From the NCBI GenBank assembly GCA_041483135.1, contig JBGPFE010000011.1, forward strand, positions 48,703 to 112,702: a stretch of DNA of 64,000 nt. Direction: 5' to 3'. The position numbers and the translations under genes are program-made. Source of the DNA: PALSA-1004 sp041483135 (GTDB taxonomy: Bacteria; Pseudomonadota; Gammaproteobacteria; Burkholderiales; SG8-41). Below are positions 1-7,726 of this stretch, piece after piece (position 1 is the stretch's first letter; each line of letters starts with the position of its first letter). Below the pieces are notes generated by a model that saw only the letters and a list, made by a program, of their open reading frames with translations, was not told where the DNA came from and made no database searches.

Positions 1-1128
1 ATGACCGAAATGCTGACCACGCCGTCGCCGCTGACCGAAAAGATGGTGCTGTTCTGGCACAACCATTTCGTGTCCAGCCTGCAAAAGGTCAAGTCGCCGG
101 TACTGATGTACCGCCAGAACCTGCTGCTGCGCAAGCATGCGCTCGGTTACTTCGGCGACCTGCTGCACGACGTGTCCAAAGATCCGGCGATGGTGATTTA
201 TCTCGACAGCGCATCGAACCGCAGGGGCCAGCCCAACGAGAACTTCGCGCGCGAGGTAATGGAATTGTTCACGCTCGGCGAAGGCCACTACAGCGAGCAG
301 GACATCAAGGAAGCGGCGCGCGCATTTACCGGCTGGAGCCTCGAGCCCGACCGCGGCGAATTCGTGTTCCGGCAGCCGATCCACGATGACGGCGTCAAGA
401 CCGTGCTCGGCCGCAGCGGCAACTTCGACGGCGATGCGGTGCTCGACATACTGCTCGCGCAGCCGCAGACCGCCGAGTTCGTCGTCACCAAGCTGTGGCG
501 CGAGTTCGTGTCGCCGACCCCGGACCCGCTGGAAGTCAAGCGCATCGCGCGCATGTTCCGCGACAACCGCTACAACATCAAGGTCGCGGTGCGCGCCCTG
601 CTGACTTCCGATGCATTTTACGCGCCGCAGAACCGCGCCGTGCTGATCAAGTCGCCGGTTGAGCTGGTCGTCGGCACGCTGCGCCAGTTCCGGTTCGAAA
701 CCGGCGAACCGTTGCCGTTCCTGTTCGCCTCGCGCGAGCTCGGCCAGGATCTGTTCGCGCCGCCCAACGTCAAAGGCTGGCCGGGCGGCGAAGCGTGGAT
801 CAACAGCGCGACGCTGCTGCGGCGCAAGCAGCTGCTCGAGCGCCTGTTCCGTGGGCAGGAGATGCGGCAGATACCGGTTGCGATGGCGCGCGACGGCGAG
901 AAGGCCAAGGGCGCCGGCCGGCTTACTGACGGCAGGGAGCGCCTGATGCGTGCCATGCTGGATATCAATTTCGACAGCGATAAATGGCTCGCGCAATTCC
1001 GGCCCGGCGACCCGCCGCTGGCGAAAGTGGTGCTGGCGGCCGATCCCGTCAGCCCGCCGGCGGCAGGCGCGCAAGGCGTTGAGATGCTGCGGCAGCTGGT
1101 GCTCGATCCGGTGTATCAACTGAAGTAA
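1..1128 (+). CDS. DUF1800 family protein (5' end cut by window)
   Basis: C-terminal part of a DUF1800 protein, a family of unknown biochemical role that is usually exported and encoded next to DUF1501 genes. Recognisable blocks are KMVLFWHNHFVSS near the start, the NENFAREVMELFTLGEGHY block around residues 79-97, AARAFTGW around 105-112 and NVKGWPGG near residue 260. The reading frame is open from the first base and no signal peptide is visible. Family members are usually well over 400 residues, so the first methionine here is probably internal and the true start lies upstream of the window. The DUF1501 gene follows 121 nt downstream on the same strand, the usual partner arrangement. Family assignment is firm; function is unknown. 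Confidence 0.85.
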   Translation: MTEMLTTPSPLTEKMVLFWHNHFVSSLQKVKSPVLMYRQNLLLRKHALGYFGDLLHDVSKDPAMVIYLDSASNRRGQPNENFAREVMELFTLGEGHYSEQDIKEAARAFTGWSLEPDRGEFVFRQPIHDDGVKTVLGRSGNFDGDAVLDILLAQPQTAEFVVTKLWREFVSPTPDPLEVKRIARMFRDNRYNIKVAVRALLTSDAFYAPQNRAVLIKSPVELVVGTLRQFRFETGEPLPFLFASRELGQDLFAPPNVKGWPGGEAWINSATLLRRKQLLERLFRGQEMRQIPVAMARDGEKAKGAGRLTDGRERLMRAMLDINFDSDKWLAQFRPGDPPLAKVVLAADPVSPPAAGAQGVEMLRQLVLDPVYQLK

Positions 1129-1147
1129 GGAAGCGGCCGAAGGCCAG

Positions 1148-1236
1148 CTATCAGCGCTCAGCTTTCAGCAACCAGCCTGAAACAGTGCGCCGCAGGCGCA
1201 GATTATCGGCTGACCGCTGAATGCCGAACACTGAAA
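1148..1236. repeat. Facing TCAGC-word arms around a small hairpin
   Basis: The gap between the DUF1800 and DUF1501 genes holds a left arm of spaced TCAGC words (1150-1170) and a right arm of the complementary type (GGCTGACCGCTGAATG, 1208-1223). Between them is a perfect hairpin, TGCGCC-GCA-GGCGCA, at 1186-1200. The same word family recurs at 15761-15780. There is no T-tract after the hairpin, so it is not a classical terminator. Confidence 0.6.
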
Positions 1237-1249
1237 ATGGGAGACCCAT

Positions 1250-2410
1250 ATGGACCGGCGTGAATTCCTGCACCTGACCGGCGCGGCCGCAGTGGCGGCG
1301 TGGCTGCCCGGGACTGCGTTAGCGCAGCGTGCGGCTGGTCGCTACGACAATCTGCTGATCCTGGTCGAGCTCAAAGGCGGCAACGACGGTTTGAACACCG
1401 TCGTGCCGTATGCCGACAGCGAGTACTACAAACTGCGGTCGCGCATCGCGATACCGCGCGACCAGGTGCTGCAGCTCGATGGCCGCACCGGCTTGCACCC
1501 GTCGCTGCAGCCGCTGATGGCGCTGTGGCAGAACCGTGAGCTGGCGGTGGTGCAAAGCGTCGGCTATCCGGGCGCCAATCTGTCGCATTTCCGCTCGATC
1601 GAGATCTGGGACACCGCATCGAAGAGCAGCGAATACCTGCCCGACGGCTGGCTGACGCGCGCTTTCGCCGACTCGCCGGTGCCGCAGTCTTACGCGGCGG
1701 ACGGCATCATCGTCGGCTCGAACGAGCTGGGACCGCTGGCCGGCGGCAGCACGCGCGCGCTGGCACTGACCAACACCGAGCAGTTTCTGCGCCAGGCCAA
1801 ACTTGCGGGGCTGGAAGGCACCTCGCGCAATCCCGCGCTCGCCCACATTCTCAAGGTCGAGCAGGACGTGGCGCAGGCGGCTGCCAACCTCAACACGAAT
1901 TACACCTTCCGTGCTGAATTTCCGAACCACCCGCTCGGCAACGCGTTCAAGACCGCGGCGCAGGTAGTCGCGAGCAAGGCCGGCATCGCCGCGGTCAAGG
2001 TGTCGCACACCGGCTTCGACACCCACAGCGGCCAGCAGGGCACGCAACAACGCCTGCTGAAAGAGCTTGCCGAGGGACTCACCGCGATGCGCTCCGCGCT
2101 GCAGGAGGTAGGGCGTTGGGATTCGACGCTGCTGCTGACCTACTGCGAATTCGGCCGCCGGCCGCAGGAAAACCAGAGCGGCGGCACCGATCATGGCACC
2201 GCCAATGCGCATTTCGTGCTCGGTGGCCGCGTCAAGGGTGGCCTTTATGGCCTGCCGCCGGCTTTGACCCGGCTCGACGGCAACGGCAACCTGCCGTTCG
2301 CGGTCGATTTCCGCGATCTTTACGCGACCGCGCTCGACCGGTGGTGGGGCGTTAATTCGAGCGTCGCATTGAATGGCAAATTCAGGCCGGTCGACGTGCT
2401 TAAGGCCTAG
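1250..2410 (+). CDS. DUF1501 family protein, Tat-exported
   Basis: A 386-residue DUF1501 protein (sulfatase/alkaline-phosphatase-like fold; activity not established). It opens with a twin-arginine signal, MDRREFLHLTGAAAVAAWLPG, ending near ALAQ, so the folded protein should be exported to the periplasm. Conserved blocks include LVELKGGNDGLNTVVPY, the LHPSLQPL stretch, the HTGFDTHSGQQ segment near residues 253-263, and EFGRRPQENQSGGTDHG near residues 300-316, which carry the family's likely metal-binding Asp/His residues. It follows the DUF1800 gene, and such pairs are widely co-conserved. The stop codon TAG lies at the edge of a MITE-like element (2408-2514). Confidence 0.88.
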   Translation: MDRREFLHLTGAAAVAAWLPGTALAQRAAGRYDNLLILVELKGGNDGLNTVVPYADSEYYKLRSRIAIPRDQVLQLDGRTGLHPSLQPLMALWQNRELAVVQSVGYPGANLSHFRSIEIWDTASKSSEYLPDGWLTRAFADSPVPQSYAADGIIVGSNELGPLAGGSTRALALTNTEQFLRQAKLAGLEGTSRNPALAHILKVEQDVAQAAANLNTNYTFRAEFPNHPLGNAFKTAAQVVASKAGIAAVKVSHTGFDTHSGQQGTQQRLLKELAEGLTAMRSALQEVGRWDSTLLLTYCEFGRRPQENQSGGTDHGTANAHFVLGGRVKGGLYGLPPALTRLDGNGNLPFAVDFRDLYATALDRWWGVNSSVALNGKFRPVDVLKA

Positions 2411-2514
2411 TGCCGTTCCAACGATTCCGAGGTATCTGTGATGGATGATCGAGGCACGATATTCAGCAGAAGGATCGTCGTTGCCATTAGGCCAACCAAG
2501 TTCGAACGGCACTA
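2408..2514. mobile_element. MITE-like 103-bp element with 9-bp inverted ends in a CTAG target
   Basis: GTGCCGTTC at 2410-2418 is matched perfectly by GAACGGCAC at 2504-2512. Each end is bordered by TA (2408-2409 and 2513-2514), giving CTA-G...C-TAG junctions. No transposase is encoded. IS630/Tc1-type elements are known to insert at CTAG and duplicate the central TA, so this fits a non-autonomous relative of that group. The DUF1501 stop codon overlaps the left junction. Seen: inverted ends and TA flanks. Inferred: mobility. Confidence 0.55.
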
Positions 2515-2522
2515 GCCTGGAC

Positions 2523-3638
2523 ATGCTGCGGTTGTTGCTTGCCGCTACGCTGATAGCCGGGGCAGGCGTAGCAACCGCAGCGCCGACGCCCCCCGCGCAG
2601 CCTGCCAGCGGCCCGGGCGGCGCCGATTACCGCCACCGCGCTGTCGTTGCGTCCACTTATGGCACCGGCGGCACCCAATTCTGGCTATTCGAGCCCGCCG
2701 GCCCGCAGCCCAAAGCGGCGCCGGTCGTGGTCTTCAGCCACGGCTGGGGCGGCGTTAACCCCGAGCCCTACCGCGCCTGGATCGACCATATCGTCAGGCG
2801 CGGCAATATCGTGATCTACCCTCGCTACCAGGCTGACATTCGCACTCCACCGCGCGATTTCACCCCGAACGCCATCGCCGCGGTCCGCGCCGCGCTTGAG
2901 GTGCTGCGCACCGATGCCAACCGGGTGCGTCCGGATCAGACCCGTTTCGCGCTCGTAGGGCACTCGATTGGCGGCCTGTTGAGCGCGAACCTCGCGGCAC
3001 TTGCTGCGCGTGCCGGACTGCCGCAGCCGCGCGCCGTAATGAGCGTCGAGCCGGGTAAAACGTGGAACATCGCGCGCCGCATTGCTTTCCCGCTCGAGGA
3101 CTTGAGCGCGGTGCCGGGCAGCACGCTGCTCCTGGCGGTCGCCGGCGACCGCGACCGCCTGGCGCGCGCTACCGACGCCAGGCGTGTTTACTACGAAACC
3201 ATCCAGGTGCCGCCGCAGAACAAGAATTTCGTGCTGGTGATGTCGGATACCTACGGCTCCCCGCCGCTCGAAGCGCACCATTTCGCGCCGCTCGCGCGCG
3301 GTGGGGCGGCCGCGCCGCCGATGTCGGAAGGGCGGCAGCCCGGCATGCAGCGCGAACGGCAGATGGAGCGGCGCGCCGCACGCGGGGATATCGTGGACGA
3401 GACCCTGCCCGAGCCCCGGGACGAGGACGAGCTGCCCGACGTCGGGGTAGCGTTGGTAACCACTCCCGACGCACTCGATTTCTATGGGTTCTGGAAGCTG
3501 TTCGATGCGCTGTCCGACGCCGCGTTCTACGGCAGGAACCGCGAATACGCGCTCGGCAACACCCCGCAGCAGCGCTATATGGGGGCCTGGAGCGACGGCC
3601 GGCCGGTCAGGGAGCTTGTCATCCTCGACAGTCCATGA
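2523..3638 (+). CDS. Secreted alpha/beta hydrolase (lipase/esterase-like)
   Basis: A 371-residue protein whose first 20 residues (MLRLLLAATLIAGAGVATAA) form a signal peptide, so the product is periplasmic or secreted. The alpha/beta-hydrolase core shows a VVVFSHGWGG oxyanion block around residues 68-77 and the nucleophile elbow GHSIGG at 146-151 (Ser148). A central region rich in Arg, Met and Pro (about residues 260-310) looks disordered and is not typical of the fold. An in-frame ATG 78 nt upstream lies inside the MITE-like element and would destroy the signal peptide, so the 2523 ATG is preferred. Substrate unknown; chlorophyllase/poly-ester-hydrolase-like members share the general pattern. 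Confidence 0.75.
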   Translation: MLRLLLAATLIAGAGVATAAPTPPAQPASGPGGADYRHRAVVASTYGTGGTQFWLFEPAGPQPKAAPVVVFSHGWGGVNPEPYRAWIDHIVRRGNIVIYPRYQADIRTPPRDFTPNAIAAVRAALEVLRTDANRVRPDQTRFALVGHSIGGLLSANLAALAARAGLPQPRAVMSVEPGKTWNIARRIAFPLEDLSAVPGSTLLLAVAGDRDRLARATDARRVYYETIQVPPQNKNFVLVMSDTYGSPPLEAHHFAPLARGGAAAPPMSEGRQPGMQRERQMERRAARGDIVDETLPEPRDEDELPDVGVALVTTPDALDFYGFWKLFDALSDAAFYGRNREYALGNTPQQRYMGAWSDGRPVRELVILDSP

Positions 3639-3920
3639 TCGCGACCCCCCTATAGGCGGCTGGTATTCCAGCCGCGCTGGCGGGTGAAAAAGGCCGGGCC
3701 GGCTATTTATGCAAAGGGCATGAACCGGCCAGCCGCCGTTGTTTTTTTGCTGTTTTTGGCCCGGTTTTTACGCCGCCGCCTCCTGATTTCATATATCATT
3801 ACGCAATCGCGAGGCACCTCTGCGCAGGCCGTACGCAAAGCGGCAGCAGCTAAGAGCCCCTAACATAATCATTGAGTTAGGGGCTTTTAGTGTGAAAATA
3901 AACTCGAAAGACACACAACC
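3639..3920. other. Gene-free 282-nt gap with hairpins
   Basis: Largest gap of the first 10 kb. It contains a perfect 8-bp hairpin (GCGGCTGG/CCAGCCGC, 3656-3675) just after the hydrolase stop. A second GC-rich inverted pair (GGCCGG/CCGGCC, about 3694-3727) is followed by a T-rich run near 3740-3750 and may terminate the hydrolase transcript. An AT-rich patch (about 3788-3802) is a plausible promoter region for the DGQHR gene. No coding potential or RNA gene was recognised. Confidence 0.5.
3855..3888 (+). terminator. Terminator-like stem-loop ahead of the DGQHR gene
   Basis: AGCCCCTAAC (3855-3864) pairs perfectly with GTTAGGGGCT (3876-3885) across an 11-nt loop and is followed by TTTT. It lies only 32 nt upstream of the DGQHR start codon. 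It could end transcription from upstream, or act as an attenuator or 5'-UTR stem for the downstream gene. Confidence 0.6.
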
Positions 3921-5051
3921 ATGCTTGCAACAAGAATTCGCCAGAAGGACGGCATCTTTTACTTCGCGAGCTATCCCGCGAAAGAGGTCCTCGACAAGGT
4001 CCGCTTCATCAGCCGCTTTTACGGGGAGGACGAGCAGATTGCGCCGCAATCGGTGCCGCAGAGCGACGAGATCGCGCAATTCATCGCGCGCATCGAGCGC
4101 ACCGACGCCGCGTTCCAGCGCATGCTGTCGCGCGCCAAGGTACGCTCGCTCAAGAATTTCTACGAAATGGCGGTTTCGCAGCCGCCGATCCCCGGCACGG
4201 TGCTGCTCTTTACCAACGACAGGCTCAACTTTCGCGCGATGGAGGGCCAGGACAGCATCGGCAACCTGCAGGAGCCGGCGTCCAAATACCTGATCATCGA
4301 CGGCCAGCACCGGCTGGCCGCGCTGCGTTTCTACCTGAGCGAGCACCCCGACGAAGCCAAGAGCATCAACGTGCCGTGCGTGATTTTCGACGGCCGCAGC
4401 GAGGACTTCGCGGCCGAGATGTTCGTGATCATCAACTCGACGCCGACCCGCATCAACAAGAGCCACCTGGTCGACCTCTACGAGCGCGTGTCGTGGGCCG
4501 ACCCCGACCGGCGCTTTGCGGCGCGCATCGTGGACAGCCTGTACACCGAAGGCGACAGTCCGCTGCGCTACCGCATCAACCGCCTCGGCGGCCGCAGCCA
4601 GAAAGACAAGTGGATACTGCAGGCGGAGCTTTTCAACGAGCTGTACCGCTGGGTGCGCGCGGAGTGGAAGAAGATCAAGCAGGCGACCAACAGCTACCGC
4701 GAGGCCGAGAAGTACTACGGCATGGTGCGCGACTTCCTGAAAGCCGCCCAGAAAGCGTGGGGCGACACGTGGGCGAACGACAACTACATGGTCACCAAGC
4801 CCGTCACGCTGAAAGCGATGATACGGGTATGCGCCGATCTGTCACGCGAGGATGCCGATCCGGCCGACGGCCGCGTCAAGCGCTGGGAGGAACGCCTGGC
4901 CGTCTGGAGCGACCAGCAGAAGGCGTTCAAGTCGGAAGGCTTCTACGAGCGCTTCGCCGCCAAGGGCGAAGTCGAGCGCGTCGCGCGGATTCACCGCGAT
5001 CTGGCGAGGGCTGCGGGTATCGAGGTCAAAAGCGCCGCGAAAAGCGGGTAA
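3921..5051 (+). CDS. DGQHR-domain protein (DndB-like)
   Basis: A 376-residue protein carrying the signature IIDGQHRLAAL at about 125-135 (DGQHR at 127-131) and the companion block INSTPTRINKSHLVDLY around 165-182. This domain defines the DndB family, whose best-known member modulates phosphorothioate DNA modification, but many DGQHR proteins occur outside dnd systems and have unknown roles. No dndA/C/D/E or restriction genes are nearby; neighbours are a hydrolase and a dehalogenase. The gene follows a strong stem-loop by 32 nt. Base composition matches the surroundings. A role in DNA metabolism or defence is only an inference from the family. Confidence 0.75.
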   Translation: MLATRIRQKDGIFYFASYPAKEVLDKVRFISRFYGEDEQIAPQSVPQSDEIAQFIARIERTDAAFQRMLSRAKVRSLKNFYEMAVSQPPIPGTVLLFTNDRLNFRAMEGQDSIGNLQEPASKYLIIDGQHRLAALRFYLSEHPDEAKSINVPCVIFDGRSEDFAAEMFVIINSTPTRINKSHLVDLYERVSWADPDRRFAARIVDSLYTEGDSPLRYRINRLGGRSQKDKWILQAELFNELYRWVRAEWKKIKQATNSYREAEKYYGMVRDFLKAAQKAWGDTWANDNYMVTKPVTLKAMIRVCADLSREDADPADGRVKRWEERLAVWSDQQKAFKSEGFYERFAAKGEVERVARIHRDLARAAGIEVKSAAKSG

Positions 5052-5085
5052 CACTGTCAGAACCGGCGTCGATGATTTGTCGACG

Positions 5086-5805
5086 CTAAGCGCCGAGCTG
5101 GCCGGCAAGATCGTTGAAGTCCCCGGCATTGATGTCGAACGCCGGCTCGGGGCTCAGATCGGGATGCTTGCCTTTGCCGTATTCGAGCGGCCGCAATACG
5201 AGCGCGGTTTTCAGACCCTGTTTTGCCGCATGGCGCAGATCGTCCTTGTGCGCCGCGACCATCATCACTTCTGCCGGCTTTAGTCCGAGGATGTCCGCTG
5301 CGCCGAGATAGGCTTCCGGATCCGGCTTGTAGTGATGGAAAACCTCGGCCGACAAAATCAAATCCCACGGCAGCCCCGCGTTTTTCGCCATGTTGTTGAG
5401 CAGCGCGACGTTGCCGTTCGACAGCGTTGCGATCGTGAATTTCTTCTTCAGCCGCTTCAGCCCCTTCACCGAGTCCGGCCACGGCTTGAGGCGGTGCCAG
5501 GCGAGGTTGAGGTTGATTTTCTCTGCTTCGGTCAAAGTCGTGATTTTGAATTTGGCGAGCACTTCGTCGAGGATAATGCGGTGCAGATCGTCGATTTTCG
5601 TCCACGGCAGCTCTCCGCTCGTTACGCGATTCATCGCCGGCCTGTAACCGGCGCGCAGTGCGTCGGCGAATTTCACGGCGTTGACACGCAAGCCTTTGTC
5701 TTTGGCAAGCGCGCGGACTTCGCGTGCGATGCTGCCGCGCCAGTCGACGACCGTGCCGAAGACGTCGAAGGTCAGGGCCTTGACCTGGGCGAGTTCGGGT
5801 TTCAT
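5086..5805 (-). CDS. Haloacid dehalogenase, type II (HAD superfamily)
   Basis: A 239-residue HAD hydrolase resembling L-2-haloacid dehalogenases, which replace the halogen of short 2-haloalkanoates by a nucleophilic Asp mechanism in the cytoplasm. Motif I is LTFDVFGTVVDW (nucleophile Asp14). Motif II is the ATLSNGN block, followed by the HHYKPDPEAYLGAA motif III region. The type-II lid sequence PWPDSVKGLKRLKKKFTIA is present. The start chosen overlaps the RidA stop by 4 nt (ATGA), implying translational coupling. A longer reading frame exists upstream but sits inside ridA. The substrate may be a non-halogenated phosphate or acid. Confidence 0.8.
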   Translation of the reverse strand: MKPELAQVKALTFDVFGTVVDWRGSIAREVRALAKDKGLRVNAVKFADALRAGYRPAMNRVTSGELPWTKIDDLHRIILDEVLAKFKITTLTEAEKINLNLAWHRLKPWPDSVKGLKRLKKKFTIATLSNGNVALLNNMAKNAGLPWDLILSAEVFHHYKPDPEAYLGAADILGLKPAEVMMVAAHKDDLRHAAKQGLKTALVLRPLEYGKGKHPDLSPEPAFDINAGDFNDLAGQLGA

Positions 5806-6155
5806 TGCTGGGCGGCGACGACCATGATTTCGACCAGCGTGTCGGGCGTGCCGAGCCGCGTCTCGACGCAGGCGCGCGCCGGGGTGTTCTTCGGGTCGAC
5901 CCACGCCGCCCACGCTTCATCCATTTGCGCTTTCAGGCGCATGTCGGTCACGTAAACCATCGCCGACAGCAGCCGGGACTTGTCGGTGCCCGCGAGCTTC
6001 AGCAGCCCGTCTATTTTTTTCAGTATTTCCTCGGTCTGGGCCTTCATCGGCGCGCCGCGGTTGTCCGCCGTCAGGCCGGCCAGATAGACGGTGCCGTTGT
6101 GAATCACCGCGCGGCTCAGGCGCGAGTCGGATTGGTGGCGTGCAATGGTGCTCAT
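5802..6155 (-). CDS. RidA family (YjgF/YER057c/UK114) protein
   Basis: A 117-residue RidA-superfamily protein. Classical RidA hydrolyses reactive enamine/imine intermediates from PLP enzymes; many paralogues act in specific catabolic routes. Visible family features are the RAVIHNGTVYLAGLTADN N-terminal strand region, LLKLAGTDKSRLLSAMVYVTDM and the C-terminal PARACVETRL segment with the conserved Arg near residue 100. An upstream extension of the frame is unlikely because the ATG at 6155 has a suitable GGGAGAA leader. It is the first gene of a two-gene unit with the dehalogenase. Confidence 0.85.
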   Translation of the reverse strand: MSTIARHQSDSRLSRAVIHNGTVYLAGLTADNRGAPMKAQTEEILKKIDGLLKLAGTDKSRLLSAMVYVTDMRLKAQMDEAWAAWVDPKNTPARACVETRLGTPDTLVEIMVVAAQQ

Positions 6156-6324
6156 GGAGTTCTCCCGGTGGTTGTGAAGATATAGACGCGCCGCGAGGCG
6201 GCGCACGTTTCCCAGTTTCCTCATTGTGCAATGAACCGGCATGCCGCGCAAACCCGCGTTCCGATTTGACAGCGCATGGCGCGCGCCGCACCATCTGCGC
6301 CTGCGCAATATAAGGAATCGAACA

Positions 6325-7503
6325 ATGAATCTGCCGTTGCAAGGCATCCGCGTCGTCGAGTTCGTGCACGTGGTAATGGGCCCGACCTGCGGGCTCGTGC
6401 TGGCCGATCTCGGCGCGGAGGTCATCAAGGTCGAGCCGCTCGACGGCGATCACACGCGCAAGCTCACCGCGTCCGGCGCGGGGTTCTTCCCGACCTTCAA
6501 CCGCAACAAGAAAAGCGTCGCCGTCGACCTCAAATCGCAGGCCGGACGCGACATCGTGCTGAAGCTGATCAAGAGCGCAGACGTGGTGACCGAAAACTTC
6601 CGGCCGGGCGCGATGGACAAGCTCGGGTTCAGCTATGCGGAGCTTAAGAAAGTGAAGCCGGACCTGATCTACTGCTCGCTCAAGGGTTTCCTCGCCGGGC
6701 CCTACGAGCACCGCGCGGGGCTCGACGAGACGGCGCAGATGATGGGCGGGCTTGCTTACATGACGGGCCCGAAGGGCAGGCCGCTGCGCGCGGGCGCTTC
6801 GGTCAACGACATCATGGGCGGCATGTTCGCGGCGATCGCGATTCTCGCGGCGGTCATCGAACGCGGGAAAACGGGCCGCGGCCAGCACGTAAAGAGCGCG
6901 CTGTTCGAGAACTGCGCGTTCCTCGTCGGGCAGCATATGACCGAAGGGTTCATGACCGGCAAGCCGGTGGTGCCCATGCCCGACCGCATCCGCGCGTGGG
7001 CGGTCTACGACACGTTCAACACGAGCGACGGGGAGATGGTGTTCGTCGGCGTCGTCACCGACACGCAGTGGAAGATTTTCTGCAATGCGTTCGGTCTGCA
7101 CGACCTCTTCGCCGATCCCGCGCTCAAGACCAATCCGCAGCGAGTCGAGGCGCGGCCGCGCATCATCCCGATCGTGACCGCGCTGTTCGGCAGGATGACC
7201 AAGCCGGAATTGCTTGCGAAGTGCGAAGAGCTCGGCCTGCCGTTCGCGCCAATCACGAAGCCGGAAGACCTGTTCGACGATCCGCATCTGAAGGCGTCCG
7301 GCGGGCTCACCGACATCACGCTGATGAACGGCACGAAAACGCAGGTGCCGATCCTGCCGATCGAGATGGACGGGCGGCGCTTCCGTACGCGGCTCGACCT
7401 GCCCAGGGTCGGCGAGCACACGCGCGAGATGCTGTCGGGTCTTGGTTATTCGCCGCGGGAAATCGAGCGGTTGATCGAGGACGGCGTTGCGCGCGCGGCG
7501 TGA
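6325..7503 (+). CDS. CaiB/BaiF (family III) CoA transferase
   Basis: A 392-residue class III CoA transferase of the formyl-CoA/succinyl-CoA:carboxylate type, which moves CoA between carboxylic acids through an aspartyl-CoA thioester. Signatures are GIRVVEFVHVVMGP at the N terminus, LADLGAEVIKVEPLDGD (27-42), DVVTENFRPGAMDKLG (86-101) and GLDETAQMMGG, where Asp134 is the predicted catalytic residue. The ATG at 6325 is preceded by AAGGA at about 6312-6316. It is divergent from the RidA/HAD pair, and the Ldh-family gene follows. Substrate pair cannot be read from sequence. Confidence 0.85.
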   Translation: MNLPLQGIRVVEFVHVVMGPTCGLVLADLGAEVIKVEPLDGDHTRKLTASGAGFFPTFNRNKKSVAVDLKSQAGRDIVLKLIKSADVVTENFRPGAMDKLGFSYAELKKVKPDLIYCSLKGFLAGPYEHRAGLDETAQMMGGLAYMTGPKGRPLRAGASVNDIMGGMFAAIAILAAVIERGKTGRGQHVKSALFENCAFLVGQHMTEGFMTGKPVVPMPDRIRAWAVYDTFNTSDGEMVFVGVVTDTQWKIFCNAFGLHDLFADPALKTNPQRVEARPRIIPIVTALFGRMTKPELLAKCEELGLPFAPITKPEDLFDDPHLKASGGLTDITLMNGTKTQVPILPIEMDGRRFRTRLDLPRVGEHTREMLSGLGYSPREIERLIEDGVARAA

Positions 7504-7531
7504 CGCCGGTGAGCAATATCAAAAATTATGA

Positions 7532-7720
7532 AACCGCCGATGAACGCCGATCGACGCCGATAAAACCAGAATGCAAGCCACAGAGAACACAGAGGACACA
7601 GAGTTCACAGAGAAAAATATCAAAGTCAAGAATGCATAGGCTTGTTCGTTTTGTAATTTCGGTAGCTGACGCCTTTTGTTTCTTGATCTTATCCGCGTTC
7701 ATCTGCGTTCATCGGCGGTT
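7532..7720. repeat. Facing GATGAACGC/GCGTTCATC arms with nested CACAGAG words
   Basis: The left arm at 7532-7564 consists of CGCCGAT-type words. A block of CACAGAG words lies at 7577-7615. The right arm of GCGTTCATC words is at 7691-7720, ending 6 nt before the next start codon. Related arms occur at 33161-33269 and 35385-35409; the CACAGAG words recur at 16627-16734 and 20751-20869. Confidence 0.7.
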
Positions 7721-7726
7721 GCATCA

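Noticed and set aside
1319..2524. 401-codon open frame on the minus strand opposite the DUF1501 gene
   Set aside because: High GC keeps antisense frames open. The protein has no recognisable domain, is Arg/Ala/Gln-rich, and overlaps a clear family member and the MITE-like element.
3921..5051. A DNA phosphorothioation (dnd) defence island
   Set aside because: Only one DGQHR protein is present, with no modification, nuclease or mobile-element genes around it.
5917..7419. 500-codon minus-strand frame spanning ridA and the CoA transferase
   Set aside because: It is antisense to two well-supported genes and has the low-complexity Arg/His/Glu composition of shadow frames.
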